From positions 1-64,000 of the forward strand of contig JAEUWI010000019.1 in the NCBI GenBank assembly GCA_016791475.1: a stretch of DNA of 64,000 nucleotides, written 5' to 3'. The notes under the pieces were generated by a model. The model was not told where the DNA came from, did not search any database, and was given only the letters and a program-made list of their open reading frames with translations. The stretch is from Candidatus Hydrogenedentota bacterium (GTDB lineage Bacteria > Hydrogenedentota > Hydrogenedentia > Hydrogenedentales > JAEUWI01). The stretch's first letter is position 1, and each line of letters begins with the position of its first letter. This document shows positions 16,429 through 26,109 of the stretch, piece by piece. The position numbers and the translations under genes were made by a program.

Positions 16429-18321
16429 CTACTCCACCCAGCGCCGGTGAAAGAGACCCCACTCCAGGAAGAGTAGGGCGAGTGCCGCGATGGCCACCAT
16501 GCGCCACGGCGCGGCGCCGATGCGGAAGCCATCGGTAATTTCCTGCAGGGGCTTCTCGCTCTTGACGGGCAGCCCTTCAGACACGGCGATGTTGGCCTCG
16601 CGGCGATTGTTCAGATTCGCGGCGAAGAGGGGTACGACCTCGCCCGAATCGGTGATGGCGCTGTAGACGCCCGCGCGATCCACGGGGACGGACTCGAGCG
16701 CGGTGGGTGTTGCTTCCTCGGTGGTTTCAGGTGTCTCCGCTTCCGGTTCCACCGTTTCACCGGGCGCGAGCACCCTGGTGATCTTCGATTCGCCCGCGTA
16801 TTGCGCGATGGCTTCGGGACCGAGGACGGTGCCCATTTCCGGGGCCCGCCAGGCATCCTGATCGTTGCCGCCGGTCATGTAGCGGATGGTGTTCGACACC
16901 AGAATCGGGAAAGCCACGCGGAGGGGGAGATCGGAGGACGTGGTGTTAAAGCCGACGACCATGGTCATGGCGGGCTTGGATTCGTCCAACAGCACGAGGG
17001 GATTCTCGAAGGACTGGATCAGCGGGGTGAAGGTCTCGGGTGCGGTGAGACGCTGGCCCGCTTCGATGGATATATTGGAAAGCTGGAGGTGACGATTGAC
17101 GGGGTGCTCCTGGTCCCACTCGGTGATGAGGGGCTCGCCGATCTCGCCGCTCGCCGTGATGCCGAGACTTTCGGGCCACTTGCCCACATAGATGGCGTGG
17201 CGCTCGGGGAGCGTCTCGGGCACAAATCCGTCGAAGATGATGACCCTGGCTTCGAGCGTGGCGGCCTTCTCGGCGTATTGCGCGGGCGTCATGCTTTCGA
17301 GCGCGATGGCGTCGTCGGTCATGAGGGCGCTCTCGAAAAAGTAATTGCCCTCCGTCACGAGTGCGACGGGCACCACCACCGCCGGGGGCAGCACCGCGTA
17401 GGCCGTGTTGTCGAGTTGGAAGGCGTCGTCCCAATCGGCCACGAGCTTCACCGTGCCGCCGGTGGCGCTGAACTGGCGCAACGAATGATTGAGGATGCCC
17501 CGCGCGGGAACGGTGATCTCGTCGGCGTCCACGAGGTTGTCGCCCACGTGGATTTCGAAGGGCAGGGTGACTTCGGCGTCGCTTTCGTTGGCGACGGTGA
17601 ACATGATCTCGAAATCGCGGGGCAGCGCGGGCAGGGGGCGCACCTGGAAGGCGGTGATGCCCACGTTTTCCTTGGCCTCGCCCACAGGGAGGTAGGCGAA
17701 GCGCATTTTCTCGTCGCCCTCAAAAGGCACGGTGTCAAAGGCGCCGTCGCCGATGACGTAGACCCACGTTTCGCGCTCGTCGGGCGGGAGTTGTTTCAGC
17801 AGCGCGAAGGCGTCGGCGAAATTGGTGCCGCCGTGGCCCGCCGCGATACCGTCGAGGGCTTCGTGTAGGGTCCGCCTACTGGAGGTGAAGGGCATGTCCG
17901 TTTCCGGGTGTGCGCCAACGGAGACGAGCATGGCGGTGTCGCCCGAGGCCATGCCGGTGATTACCTCGCGGGCTTTGAGCTGCGCCAGGGCGAAGCGGGT
18001 CTGACCGGATTCGTCGGTGAGCATGCTGGCGGAAGAATCGAGGAAGATCACGATGCGCCGCGCGCCCAGGGTGTCTTTCGCGAGGATGGGTTGCGCGAGG
18101 GCGAGTATGAGCAGGAGTAGCACGAGCAATTGAAGGAGCAGCGAAAGAATCTTGCGCAGCTTCGTGATGGAGGCCACGCTATGCTCGTCGCGAAGGATCT
18201 CGTCCCAGAACATGAGGGTGGAGACAATAACGCGACGGCGTTTCTGCTTCAGGAGATAGAGCAGAATGACGGGAATGAAGAGCAGGAAGCCGAGAAAGGC
18301 CAGGGGAGTGAGGAAGCTCAT
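16429..18321 (-). CDS. BatA-like VWA membrane protein
   Basis: A 630-residue protein whose ATG at 18321 overlaps the DUF58 stop by 4 nt; GGGGGA lies upstream. The N-terminus is the aerotolerance-regulator (BatA) hairpin: two transmembrane helices around a basic stretch with FLTPLAFLGFLLFIPVILLYLLK and LLQLLVLLLLILALAQP. A VWA domain with the metal site DSSAS follows (about residues 90-260), then beta domains, a Glu/Thr/Pro-rich stretch (about 535-570), and a C-terminal transmembrane helix near residue 615. Family members are thought to work with the MoxR ATPase in envelope stress tolerance or metal loading. Gene order MoxR, DUF58, BatA, VWA, TPR is the conserved order. Confidence 0.9.
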   Translation of the reverse strand: MSFLTPLAFLGFLLFIPVILLYLLKQKRRRVIVSTLMFWDEILRDEHSVASITKLRKILSLLLQLLVLLLLILALAQPILAKDTLGARRIVIFLDSSASMLTDESGQTRFALAQLKAREVITGMASGDTAMLVSVGAHPETDMPFTSSRRTLHEALDGIAAGHGGTNFADAFALLKQLPPDERETWVYVIGDGAFDTVPFEGDEKMRFAYLPVGEAKENVGITAFQVRPLPALPRDFEIMFTVANESDAEVTLPFEIHVGDNLVDADEITVPARGILNHSLRQFSATGGTVKLVADWDDAFQLDNTAYAVLPPAVVVPVALVTEGNYFFESALMTDDAIALESMTPAQYAEKAATLEARVIIFDGFVPETLPERHAIYVGKWPESLGITASGEIGEPLITEWDQEHPVNRHLQLSNISIEAGQRLTAPETFTPLIQSFENPLVLLDESKPAMTMVVGFNTTSSDLPLRVAFPILVSNTIRYMTGGNDQDAWRAPEMGTVLGPEAIAQYAGESKITRVLAPGETVEPEAETPETTEEATPTALESVPVDRAGVYSAITDSGEVVPLFAANLNNRREANIAVSEGLPVKSEKPLQEITDGFRIGAAPWRMVAIAALALLFLEWGLFHRRWVE

Positions 18322-19238
18322 TGCAGCAATTTCCCCCGGCGCAGCATGTGCACGATGGTGTCCTGGAAGGGCGTGCTGGTGACGCAGCGCGCGTAGCCTA
18401 TGGCGCGGGAGCGGCAGAACTGCTCCATCTTCGCGCCGTGGCCTTCGAAGACCTGCCGGTACTTTTTCAGCAATCCTTCGGTTAGCGTGACGTCGCGGGT
18501 GCGTCCCGACTCACCGTCGATGAGGCGCAAGTCGCCGAGCAACTCGGGGGCGGCTTCCTGCGGTGAGACGAGGTGGATCACGTAGGGATCGAACTTCTGG
18601 TAACGGAGGGCGTTGAGTCCGGGAATCACGCCCTCGCGGTCGTAAAGATCGGAAATCAGTATCGCCATGCCACGTTTCTGGCTGCCGCTGCTGAAGCGCT
18701 GTAGGGCGGCGCGCAAATCGGTGACGCCGCCGCTCTCCCGACTTTCGAGGAAGGAGAGGAGGCGGAAGACCTTGCCTTTGCCCCGCAGGCGCAGGGACTC
18801 CGCGGCGGTCGTGGGGACGTTGTCCACGAAAGGCACGATGTGGACGCGGTCCATGCTGGCGAGGCCGAGGTAGCCGATAGCGGCCGCGAGGCGGCGGGCA
18901 TAGATGAACTTGTCGGGGTTGCCGAAGGCCATGCTGGCGGAACAATCAATCAAGATGTAGATTTGGAGGTCTTCCTCTTCCTCGAAAAGCTTGAGGAAGA
19001 GGTGGTCGGTGCGAAAGTAGACGCTCCAGTCGATGAAGCGGAAGTCGTCGCCCGGGGAATAGGGCCGGTGGTCGGCGAACTCCACGCTGACGCCTTTTTG
19101 CCGGCTGCGCCGCTCGGCCTTCATCTGCCCGCTGAGGATCTTGCGCGCGATGATGTTGAGATAGGCCAGCGTCTCGATGAAGTTGTCATCGAAGAGGGGC
19201 TCGGCGGTTTTGGCCGTCTGGGTTGCGGTAGCGGTCAT
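18318..19238 (-). CDS. DUF58 domain protein of MoxR operon
   Basis: A 306-residue protein. I chose the ATG at 19238 because AAGGA lies six bases upstream; a longer frame to 19268 has no such site. It carries the DUF58 signature YSPGDDFRFIDWSVYFRTD (about residues 60-78), then a VWA-like fold with DCSASM (about residue 100), where the metal-site Asp and Ser are kept. DUF58 proteins are cytoplasmic partners of MoxR ATPases. The gene lies between moxR and the BatA-like gene, overlapping the latter by 4 nt, which suggests translational coupling. Confidence 0.9.
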   Translation of the reverse strand: MTATATQTAKTAEPLFDDNFIETLAYLNIIARKILSGQMKAERRSRQKGVSVEFADHRPYSPGDDFRFIDWSVYFRTDHLFLKLFEEEEDLQIYILIDCSASMAFGNPDKFIYARRLAAAIGYLGLASMDRVHIVPFVDNVPTTAAESLRLRGKGKVFRLLSFLESRESGGVTDLRAALQRFSSGSQKRGMAILISDLYDREGVIPGLNALRYQKFDPYVIHLVSPQEAAPELLGDLRLIDGESGRTRDVTLTEGLLKKYRQVFEGHGAKMEQFCRSRAIGYARCVTSTPFQDTIVHMLRRGKLLQ

Positions 19239-19295
19239 TGCAATCCTTCGGTGACTTGGCGAGGTCATACAAGCTCAAAGGTCATCGCTTTTAGC

Positions 19296-19372
19296 TTGCA
19301 GGGACTTCAGGGACGACAGAGACGGCAGGTAACGGCAACCTGTTGTCCCTGACGTCGCTAATGTCCCTGCAA
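19296..19372. repeat. 9-nt unit hairpin (CAGGGACNN family)
   Basis: The left arm (19296-19329) reads CAGGGACTT, CAGGGACGA, CAGAGACGG; the right arm (19339-19372) is its imperfect inverse, with a 9-nt loop. The arms are 34 nt, and about 27 of 34 positions pair. It lies between the MoxR stop and the DUF58 start, so it would form a long hairpin inside the operon mRNA. Confidence 0.8.
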
Positions 19373-19422
19373 TTTTCATGGTGTGCCCGATCTCTATCAA
19401 GCGCCGCGATGGCGACACCCAA

Positions 19423-20424
<1,002 letters not shown>

Positions 20425-20478
20425 GCTGATCCCACTCCCAGCGCCCTTGGGCGCGGTTTGACTCGGTCTTCCTCTCAA

Positions 20479-20523
20479 ATTCTTTCAGCGTCCTTTGGCA
20501 CTATGGAAACTTTCTGAAAGAAT
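20479..20523. promoter_or_regulatory. 10-bp inverted repeat upstream of moxR
   Basis: ATTCTTTCAG (20479-20488) and CTGAAAGAAT (20514-20523) are perfect inverses 25 nt apart, 55-99 nt before the moxR start codon. The AT-rich content stands out from the GC-rich surroundings. It could be an operator or an RNA stem; no protein partner is known. Confidence 0.4.
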
Positions 20524-20647
20524 GTGGCACATTTTTCCAAATTCTATTGTTATCGTCCTGCTTGCTTCACTATCCGCACGAAGCCAGAGGGATGCACTTC
20601 ACCTGCTTGCACGTACGGATAGCCCCCTACTTGCTTATGGCATGGAC

Positions 20648-20668
20648 GGCGAATGGTGATCATTCGCC
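20648..20668. terminator. 8-bp hairpin after coiled-coil membrane protein gene
   Basis: GGCGAATG (20648-20655) and CATTCGCC (20661-20668) flank a 5-nt loop, 8 nt past the minus-strand stop at 20676. There is no T tract, so it may be an mRNA-stabilising or attenuating hairpin rather than a full terminator. Confidence 0.4.
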
Positions 20669-20675
20669 GGACGAT

Positions 20676-22148
20676 TTATTCCTCGGGCCGGATGGCCTGG
20701 AAGTAACGTTTCACGTGGAAGCGGTGGCTCAGGGGGATGGCCTCCTGGTCCAGGGCCTGCTCGGCCACGGCGGCGTACTCGTTGTACATTTCTTTCGCCT
20801 CGACGGTGCTGGCGGAGGTTTGACCTTCGGTCATTTCCACCTCGCTCTCGACCGGGCCCTCGCCCGCCATGCCCTGCACGTTGAGCATTTCGCGATAGCT
20901 GTCTTCGAGGCCTTTACCTTCACCCTCCGCTTTTACCGAGCCCAGCCCGGCGTTGTTGGACGGTTTATCGCTCTTCGAGGTGCTCTCGCCTTTGCCGATC
21001 TTGGCCAGCAGGGATTCTTTGTTGCCCATATTGCCCTTGCAGGTGCCCAGGCAGTTGGAGAGTTTCTTCATCTGGCGCAGACTGTTGCACTGGCCCATTT
21101 TGCCCTTCAAAGACTTGAAGGAACTCTTGATGCCTTCCTTGTCGTCCGTCTTCACAGATTGGGAGGCGTTGTCGAAGTCCGCGCCGAGGGTGCCCTTCTC
21201 TCCTTTGCCCAGCTTCGCCGCGGCCGCACCCATGTTGAGGGCAAGCTGCTCTTTCTCCTCGGGGCTCAGTTCATCCTTCTGGAGCTTGGCGTCGAGCTTG
21301 TCCAGTTCCTTCGCCGCTTCGTCCAGCTTGTCTTCCTTGATGGACTGGGCCACCTGCTGGGCGGCGGTGCTGGCCATGAGGTGGGGCACCACCTGGTTCA
21401 ACTGGGCGTTCATTTCCTCCACGCCCATCGCCTCCATCTTCTCCTGCAATTCCTTGTCCATGCGCGCGAGGGCGATCATCACATCGCGCTCGTTCATATC
21501 ACCCTGTTCGAAGCGCTCCTGCACTTCTTTCAGCTTCTCCACGAGTTCCTTGAGGTCTTCTTCCTTCGCCAGCTTCTCCACCTCGTTTTTCAGGGACTCG
21601 ACTTCGGCCAGTTGAAGCATCTTGATGGTATCGATGGCGGCATCCGCCGTGGGGGTCTGGTAGACCGACGGCACAAAAAAGCTGGCGACGAAAATGCCGA
21701 AGGCCACGAAGGCCCATCGGGGCAGGCGGGAATGCTGGAGGGTAATCAGAGAACCGAGATCAACGTCGTGAGCGGTGCGGAGGGCATCGCGCACCTGAAG
21801 GGTCTGCTCCTGGGTGAGGGATTCCTGGCCGAGGAATTCCCAGGCGCTGCTGATGCGATCTTTGAGCCCGGCCCGCTCGTCCATCTCAAAGGCGTGATGC
21901 AGGCGGGTGCCACTGCGCAAGAGCGCGTAGCCCGCCGGGATCACCATGAGGGGAATGAGCACAGAAAGGGCTATGGAAAGGCTGTAGGCCCCCTCAAACC
22001 ACGCCTGGTCCACGGCCACCGCGAGGGCTCCAATGGGTAGAAGTGCCAGAGCGAGCCGACAGAGCACATAGCCCCACATTTCCAGAAGCAACCACAACTG
22101 CAACTGTTTGAGAAATCGGCCCAGTACGGATTGCCACGTGCGATTCAT
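20676..22148 (-). CDS. Membrane-anchored coiled-coil protein upstream of moxR
   Basis: A 490-residue protein; ATG at 22148 with AAAGGGG upstream, behind the consensus promoter at 22197-22225. The N-terminal quarter has two close transmembrane helices (about residues 25-75) and a third at about 143-160. The remaining 330 residues are Lys/Glu-rich long helices with heptad patterns (EKLAKEEDLKELVEKLKEV), probably periplasmic coiled coil. A Cys cluster (QCNSLRQMKKLSNCLGTCKG, about 350-370) could form disulfides or bind metal. I do not recognise a named family. Its position first in the MoxR/Bat transcript suggests a structural partner of that system. Confidence 0.8.
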   Translation of the reverse strand: MNRTWQSVLGRFLKQLQLWLLLEMWGYVLCRLALALLPIGALAVAVDQAWFEGAYSLSIALSVLIPLMVIPAGYALLRSGTRLHHAFEMDERAGLKDRISSAWEFLGQESLTQEQTLQVRDALRTAHDVDLGSLITLQHSRLPRWAFVAFGIFVASFFVPSVYQTPTADAAIDTIKMLQLAEVESLKNEVEKLAKEEDLKELVEKLKEVQERFEQGDMNERDVMIALARMDKELQEKMEAMGVEEMNAQLNQVVPHLMASTAAQQVAQSIKEDKLDEAAKELDKLDAKLQKDELSPEEKEQLALNMGAAAAKLGKGEKGTLGADFDNASQSVKTDDKEGIKSSFKSLKGKMGQCNSLRQMKKLSNCLGTCKGNMGNKESLLAKIGKGESTSKSDKPSNNAGLGSVKAEGEGKGLEDSYREMLNVQGMAGEGPVESEVEMTEGQTSASTVEAKEMYNEYAAVAEQALDQEAIPLSHRFHVKRYFQAIRPEE

Positions 22149-22196
22149 GGTTTAAAGCCCCTTTGGTGTTTTTTGCTCACTGTCGTAGTGCGTATC

Positions 22197-22225
22197 AGTC
22201 TAAACGGGCTGCACACATCTGTCAA
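22197..22225 (-). promoter_or_regulatory. Sigma-70 consensus promoter for MoxR/Bat cluster
   Basis: On the minus strand TTGACA (22220-22225) is followed after exactly 17 nt by TAGACT (22197-22202). The first codon at 22148 is about 48 nt further on. This is the best -35 match in the window and probably drives the whole cluster. Confidence 0.85.
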
Positions 22226-22469
22226 GCACTCTTTTCCGAGTGTAATCCGACAACCGCGCACAAGGTTTCACGCCGGGACACGACCGCCGACCGGCCCGGC
22301 CCGCCCTTCGAGAACGTCGGTAGCCACGAAAAGGTTTACCTGTATAACGGTTACAGGGCCGGAGTATTCGACCTTGAATTGGGAAATATGTCCGCCGTAA
22401 CCTTCCGACACTACCGCTGGTACCCAGCTCGCCTCTTGGTACAGTGCGTAGGCGAATGATGCCTGGTTC

Positions 22470-22478
22470 TGCTACACT
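22470..22478 (+). promoter_or_regulatory. Extended -10 promoter (TGCTACACT)
   Basis: TGCTACACT lies about 73 nt before the lipoprotein start and matches the recurrent TGCTAnnnT motif. No convincing -35 is present. Confidence 0.45.
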
Positions 22479-22490
22479 CCAGGACGTTCC

Positions 22491-22535
22491 ATCGGACTCA
22501 ACAGACCGATTGGGCGGATCGGATTATTGATATTG
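22491..22535. repeat. Degenerate 9-nt array (ATCGGACTC family)
   Basis: Five 9-nt units in phase: ATCGGACTC, AACAGACCG, ATTGGGCGG, ATCGGATTA, TTGATATTG. They are diverged but match the GACC/GGAT units at 25971 and 27414. The array lies directly before the lipoprotein gene. Confidence 0.5.
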
Positions 22536-22550
22536 AGGCTTGATTGAAAC

Positions 22551-23045
22551 GTGCATACCCTTCGCCCCATGCTCCTCTTGTGCTGCGTGCTGGCGCTGCT
22601 CTCCCTTGCCGGCTGCGCCAAGAGCGCAAAACACCGGGAGCGCATGTCGCTCTCTTCCGGCTACACGCCCACCCTGGCGGATGTCGCCAAGGCCTACAAC
22701 GAAGCGTGCGTCGGGGGAGGTCGAGAATCCAACAATTGCGCCCATTATCTGGCCGATGCGTTTATCCGGGCGGGCTACACCGACTTGAAGACCTCGAAGC
22801 TCATCACCGAGCGCTGCAAGTGCGGCGCGGGCCGGGCGGTGCGGTCGCAGGACCTGCTGAAGTGGTTTCAGGAGAAATCCCTGCGCTTCCATCAGGGTCG
22901 CCCCGAAGCGAACACGGGATTCTGGGCGGCCTACCAGGAGAAGCCCGGCGACCGACATGTGACCCTGATCGACACGGCCACGGGCAAGTTCTACGGCACG
23001 GCGGACTGCAAGGACTGGCCGGTGCAGTGGTATTACCAGTGGTGA
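22551..23045 (+). CDS. Lipoprotein with possible Cys-His peptidase/amidase fold
   Basis: A 164-residue protein from GTG at 22551 (GAGG about 12 nt upstream); ATG at 22569 is an alternative start. The signal peptide ends in a lipobox (LAGC), so it should be a lipoprotein of the inner or outer membrane. The mature part has a Cys before a helix (NNCAHYLADAFIRAGY, about residues 63-78) and a later His in a strand (DRHVTLID, about 133-140). That order is seen in NlpC/P60 and CHAP-type cell-wall hydrolases. Two further Cys (RCKCG) could be paired. Together with the peptidoglycan glycosyltransferase 34 nt downstream, a cell-wall role is plausible but unproven. Confidence 0.65.
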   Translation: MHTLRPMLLLCCVLALLSLAGCAKSAKHRERMSLSSGYTPTLADVAKAYNEACVGGGRESNNCAHYLADAFIRAGYTDLKTSKLITERCKCGAGRAVRSQDLLKWFQEKSLRFHQGRPEANTGFWAAYQEKPGDRHVTLIDTATGKFYGTADCKDWPVQWYYQW

Positions 23046-23079
23046 GCGTGAATCGGGTGCCAGGCGCGCGACCCGCCAT

Positions 23080-24015
23080 ATGACCGACATCCCCGAGGGC
23101 GAGAGCGCGCCTCCCCGCAAGCGGCGCGTGAAAAAGGTGGATGGCGACGAGGCCGCGCCCCGAAAGAAGGCCGCGCCGCGCAGGCCCCGCGCCAGGGTTC
23201 CGGTGCCCATCCTTCCGGAGGAGGATCCGGACAAGACCATCGAGCTCCCGCGACTTCCCGAGGAGGAAGAGACGGGTGCGGCATCGAAGCCTTCCCTGCG
23301 GCGGCGGCTGGCCCGGCTTGGCCTGAAGTACGGTTCCCGGGCACTCCTCCTCTTTGTGCTGCTTTCCGCCTTATGGATTCTAACCTATCGTTTCATCAAT
23401 CCGCCGGTCACCCCGCTGATGATCCTGCGCCACTTTCAAGACGAGGAGGATTTGCGCAAGCGCTGGCGGGACGGCGACGCGATTGCCCCGGAATTCCTCC
23501 TGGCGGTGGTGGCGGCGGAAGACCAGATGTTCTTCCAGCACAACGGTTTCGACTGGAAGCAGATTGGAACGGCGATCGACGAGCGCCTCAAGGGGGGACG
23601 CCTGCGCGGGGGTAGCACCATCAGCCAGCAGGTGGCGAAGAACGTTTTTCTGTGGCCGGGCCGCTCCTGGGTCCGCAAGGGTCTGGAGGCCTGGTTTACC
23701 GTAGGAATTGAACTCTGCTGGTCGAAGGAGCGTATTCTCGAGGTCTATGTGAACGTGGCCGAAATGGGCCGGGGCATCTATGGGGTGGAGGCGGCGGCCC
23801 AGCATTACTTTCAGAAACCGGCGGCGGACCTGACCCGCGCCGAGTGTGCCCTTCTGGCGACCGTACTGCCGGATCCGCGGGACCGCTCTCCCCGCGCGCC
23901 CACAGGCGCCATGCGGGATCGCCAGGACTGGATTCTCGGGCAGATGCGCAATCTCGGCGGGGTGGCGTTTCTGGAGCAGGCGCGCGAATCCGGCATGCCG
24001 GAACAGGCGCCATGA
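23080..24015 (+). CDS. mtgA: Monofunctional peptidoglycan glycosyltransferase
   Basis: A 311-residue GT51 enzyme that polymerises lipid II into glycan strands at the periplasmic face of the inner membrane. After one transmembrane helix (about residues 88-105) come the hallmark motifs: AAEDQMFFQH with catalytic Glu147, and GGSTISQQVAKN. The downstream RILEVYVNVAEMGRGIYG and ALLATVLPDP also fit. There is no transpeptidase domain. The N-terminus carries an unusual 80-residue Lys/Arg/Pro then Glu-rich cytoplasmic tail; typical MtgA proteins have only a short one. The next gene overlaps its stop by 4 nt. Confidence 0.95.
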   Translation: MTDIPEGESAPPRKRRVKKVDGDEAAPRKKAAPRRPRARVPVPILPEEDPDKTIELPRLPEEEETGAASKPSLRRRLARLGLKYGSRALLLFVLLSALWILTYRFINPPVTPLMILRHFQDEEDLRKRWRDGDAIAPEFLLAVVAAEDQMFFQHNGFDWKQIGTAIDERLKGGRLRGGSTISQQVAKNVFLWPGRSWVRKGLEAWFTVGIELCWSKERILEVYVNVAEMGRGIYGVEAAAQHYFQKPAADLTRAECALLATVLPDPRDRSPRAPTGAMRDRQDWILGQMRNLGGVAFLEQARESGMPEQAP

Positions 24016-25973
24016 GGGACCCGGGGTGTTCGAACGAGGCGCTTGCCACGCCGGTGCTTCGTGGCTGGCTGCGGGGGGCGGGCGTGGTGCTCTTGTGCGT
24101 GACCGGGGGACTGGCTCTGGTGGGCATGCCGCTGGAAACCACGACGCCCGCGCTGGACCCATCCTGGGTGGAAGCCTACCTCCATTTCACCAAGACCGGG
24201 GCACAGGCGGGCGTGGACTACGTGTTTACCTATGGCCCGCTGGCCCACTTCATCGCGCCGGTCTACGATCCGGATCTCTATGCGCTTGATATCGCGGTGG
24301 CGGTGATGATGGCGATCATGCTCATCGTCCCCTTTGCCTGGGCGGCGATACGTCGGCAAAATCTGGTGACCACGCTCTGCCTGCTCTGGCTGGTCTTCAT
24401 CCTGGTTCCCCGCTCGATGGGCAACGAAGTGGGCACCTGCGTCGCCATCATCACGATAACGATCCTGCTGCTGGAGGATTCTCGAAAGTCTTCCGCGGTC
24501 TACGCCCTCCTCGGAGCGTCCTTCGCCTTCTTATCCTTGTTGAAGTTTTCCATGACGGTCATGTGCTGCGCGAGTATGGGCGCGCTCATCCTTCAATGGT
24601 TCCTACCGGAAAACAGGTCCGGGCGGCCGGTGTGGATCGGGGCGCTTCTGGGCGCCTACGGCATTGCCTTTCTCTTCTTTTGGATTCTCGCAGGCCAGGA
24701 GATGCGCAATATCCCCGCCTACCTGATTGCTTCGGTCGAAGTCTCGCGCGCCTACGTGATGGGCATGCACACCCCGATGGATTCGCGGCATTTTGCCTTC
24801 GGCGTTGCGCTCGGGCTCCTCTTGACAGCACAGATCGCTTTTCTCGCCATCCGGGGAAAAGACGCCCTCCCCAATAGACGCGCGGTGCTGCTCTTCGCAG
24901 GCCTGGCCTTGCTGCTGGCCTGGAAAATGGGGGTCGCGCGGGCACAGCCCCCAAAATTCTATGTACCCGCCGCGGCCGTTTCCGTCTTGCTGTGCTCAAC
25001 GCTCCCCAGTACGCCGCTGCGCCGGGGCTTGCGGCTATCGGCGCCGCTGATGGCCCTCACGCTGGCCACTCTGGGCATTCTCTCCATCTACGAGCGCACC
25101 CTCCGCGAACACATCGAATGGTCGTTTTTCGGCGCCTGCAAAACCGTCTATGGCCTGGCGACGCCGGGGGCACGGCGCGAGGACTACGACCGAATCCGGG
25201 ACAGCTACCGCAAGGCCTTTGCCCAGCCGAAGCTTCAGGCACTTGTGGGCCGCGACACGGTGGACATAATCCCGCCGATTCAATCCTTCGTGTTTTTCAA
25301 CGATCTGAACTATCATCCGCGTCCGGTTTTCCAGGGATATCAGGCTTGCAGCCCGCGGCTGGCCCGGCTGAACGGAGACTTTTACGATTCCGCCGAGGCG
25401 CCGACCTATGTGTTGCGCCTGCCGGTGCTGAGCGCCATCGACGGGCGCTTCCCCATGTCGGAGGATGCCGAGGTCTTGAAAGCGCTCTATCGCAACTACC
25501 GCCCAATCCTCCGGGACCGGGACGTTCTGGTGCTCAAGCGGGTGCCCGACGCCCAGCCCGGCGACTCGGATGGGGAGGTTGCACGCCAGACGGGTCTTGG
25601 CCGTATCGGCGCGTGGATCCCGCTGGAGAACCCCGGGCCAAACTGGCAGTTGCTGTCGCTCTTCCTGAAACCGAGCGTGGCGGGGCGGCTCCGGACGCTG
25701 GTCTATCAGCCCCCCATGCCCCTGATCGAGATACGGCACAATGATGGCGCCGTGGAGACGTGGCGTATCAACATCGGATCCATGGAGAGCGGATTCATCA
25801 TCAACCCCGTGTTCGAGCCGATCACCGCCGTGGAGGAATGGCCGGGCGCCTCCGCGTCCCGCCGGGTGGAAGCCATTCGCGTGACCGTGGCCGGGAAACG
25901 GGACTGGGTGCTCCAGCCCGACTTCGAATATAGCGTGGTGACGGTGCCTCCGCTGGCGCGTCCGGTGGATTGA
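24012..25973 (+). CDS. Multipass membrane protein with TYGP motif, glycosyltransferase-C-like
   Basis: A 653-residue protein; the ATG at 24012 overlaps the mtgA stop (ATGA), and the longer open frame lies inside mtgA. About ten transmembrane helices span residues 20-370. The first periplasmic loop reads DPSWVEAYLHF...FTYGPLAHF, typical of uncharacterised GT-C-like membrane proteins. A soluble C-terminal domain of about 270 residues follows. The catalytic acidic pair expected in GT39-type enzymes was not identified with certainty. Coupling to mtgA suggests envelope glycan or lipid-linked sugar chemistry, but this is inference. Confidence 0.75.
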   Translation: MRDPGCSNEALATPVLRGWLRGAGVVLLCVTGGLALVGMPLETTTPALDPSWVEAYLHFTKTGAQAGVDYVFTYGPLAHFIAPVYDPDLYALDIAVAVMMAIMLIVPFAWAAIRRQNLVTTLCLLWLVFILVPRSMGNEVGTCVAIITITILLLEDSRKSSAVYALLGASFAFLSLLKFSMTVMCCASMGALILQWFLPENRSGRPVWIGALLGAYGIAFLFFWILAGQEMRNIPAYLIASVEVSRAYVMGMHTPMDSRHFAFGVALGLLLTAQIAFLAIRGKDALPNRRAVLLFAGLALLLAWKMGVARAQPPKFYVPAAAVSVLLCSTLPSTPLRRGLRLSAPLMALTLATLGILSIYERTLREHIEWSFFGACKTVYGLATPGARREDYDRIRDSYRKAFAQPKLQALVGRDTVDIIPPIQSFVFFNDLNYHPRPVFQGYQACSPRLARLNGDFYDSAEAPTYVLRLPVLSAIDGRFPMSEDAEVLKALYRNYRPILRDRDVLVLKRVPDAQPGDSDGEVARQTGLGRIGAWIPLENPGPNWQLLSLFLKPSVAGRLRTLVYQPPMPLIEIRHNDGAVETWRINIGSMESGFIINPVFEPITAVEEWPGASASRRVEAIRVTVAGKRDWVLQPDFEYSVVTVPPLARPVD

Positions 25974-26009
25974 CTGGACCGATCGGACGGATCGGAGCGA
26001 TCCGTTCGG
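25971..26009. repeat. 9-nt array starting at a stop codon (CGATCGGAC family)
   Basis: Starting with the stop codon of the upstream gene, the 9-nt units read TGACTGGAC, CGATCGGAC, GGATCGGAG, CGATCCGTT. CGGATCG and CGATCCG form a 7-bp hairpin with a 3-nt loop. No T tract follows. Confidence 0.7.
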
Positions 26010-26109
26010 CGCCGGGGCGAGGGGTGGTCCGCTGTCAACGGAACCAGGCTTTGGTGTACCATTTTCTTTTCAGGCGCAGGTTACCGCGGGCATTATCAGG
26101 AGCAAAACC

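Larger units (their letters stand above)
22149..22550. other. Divergent intergenic region
   Basis: 402 nt between the minus-strand MoxR/Bat cluster and the plus-strand lipoprotein gene. It holds a consensus minus-strand promoter (22197-22225), a plus-strand extended -10 element (22470-22478) and a degenerate 9-nt array (22491-22535). The stretch 22230-22440 shows no gene or clear structure. Confidence 0.7.

Noticed and set aside
14080-16476. A 798-residue open frame antisense to the VWA/GATase gene
   Set aside because: His/Gly/Glu-biased shadow frame of a clear VWA protein; not a gene.
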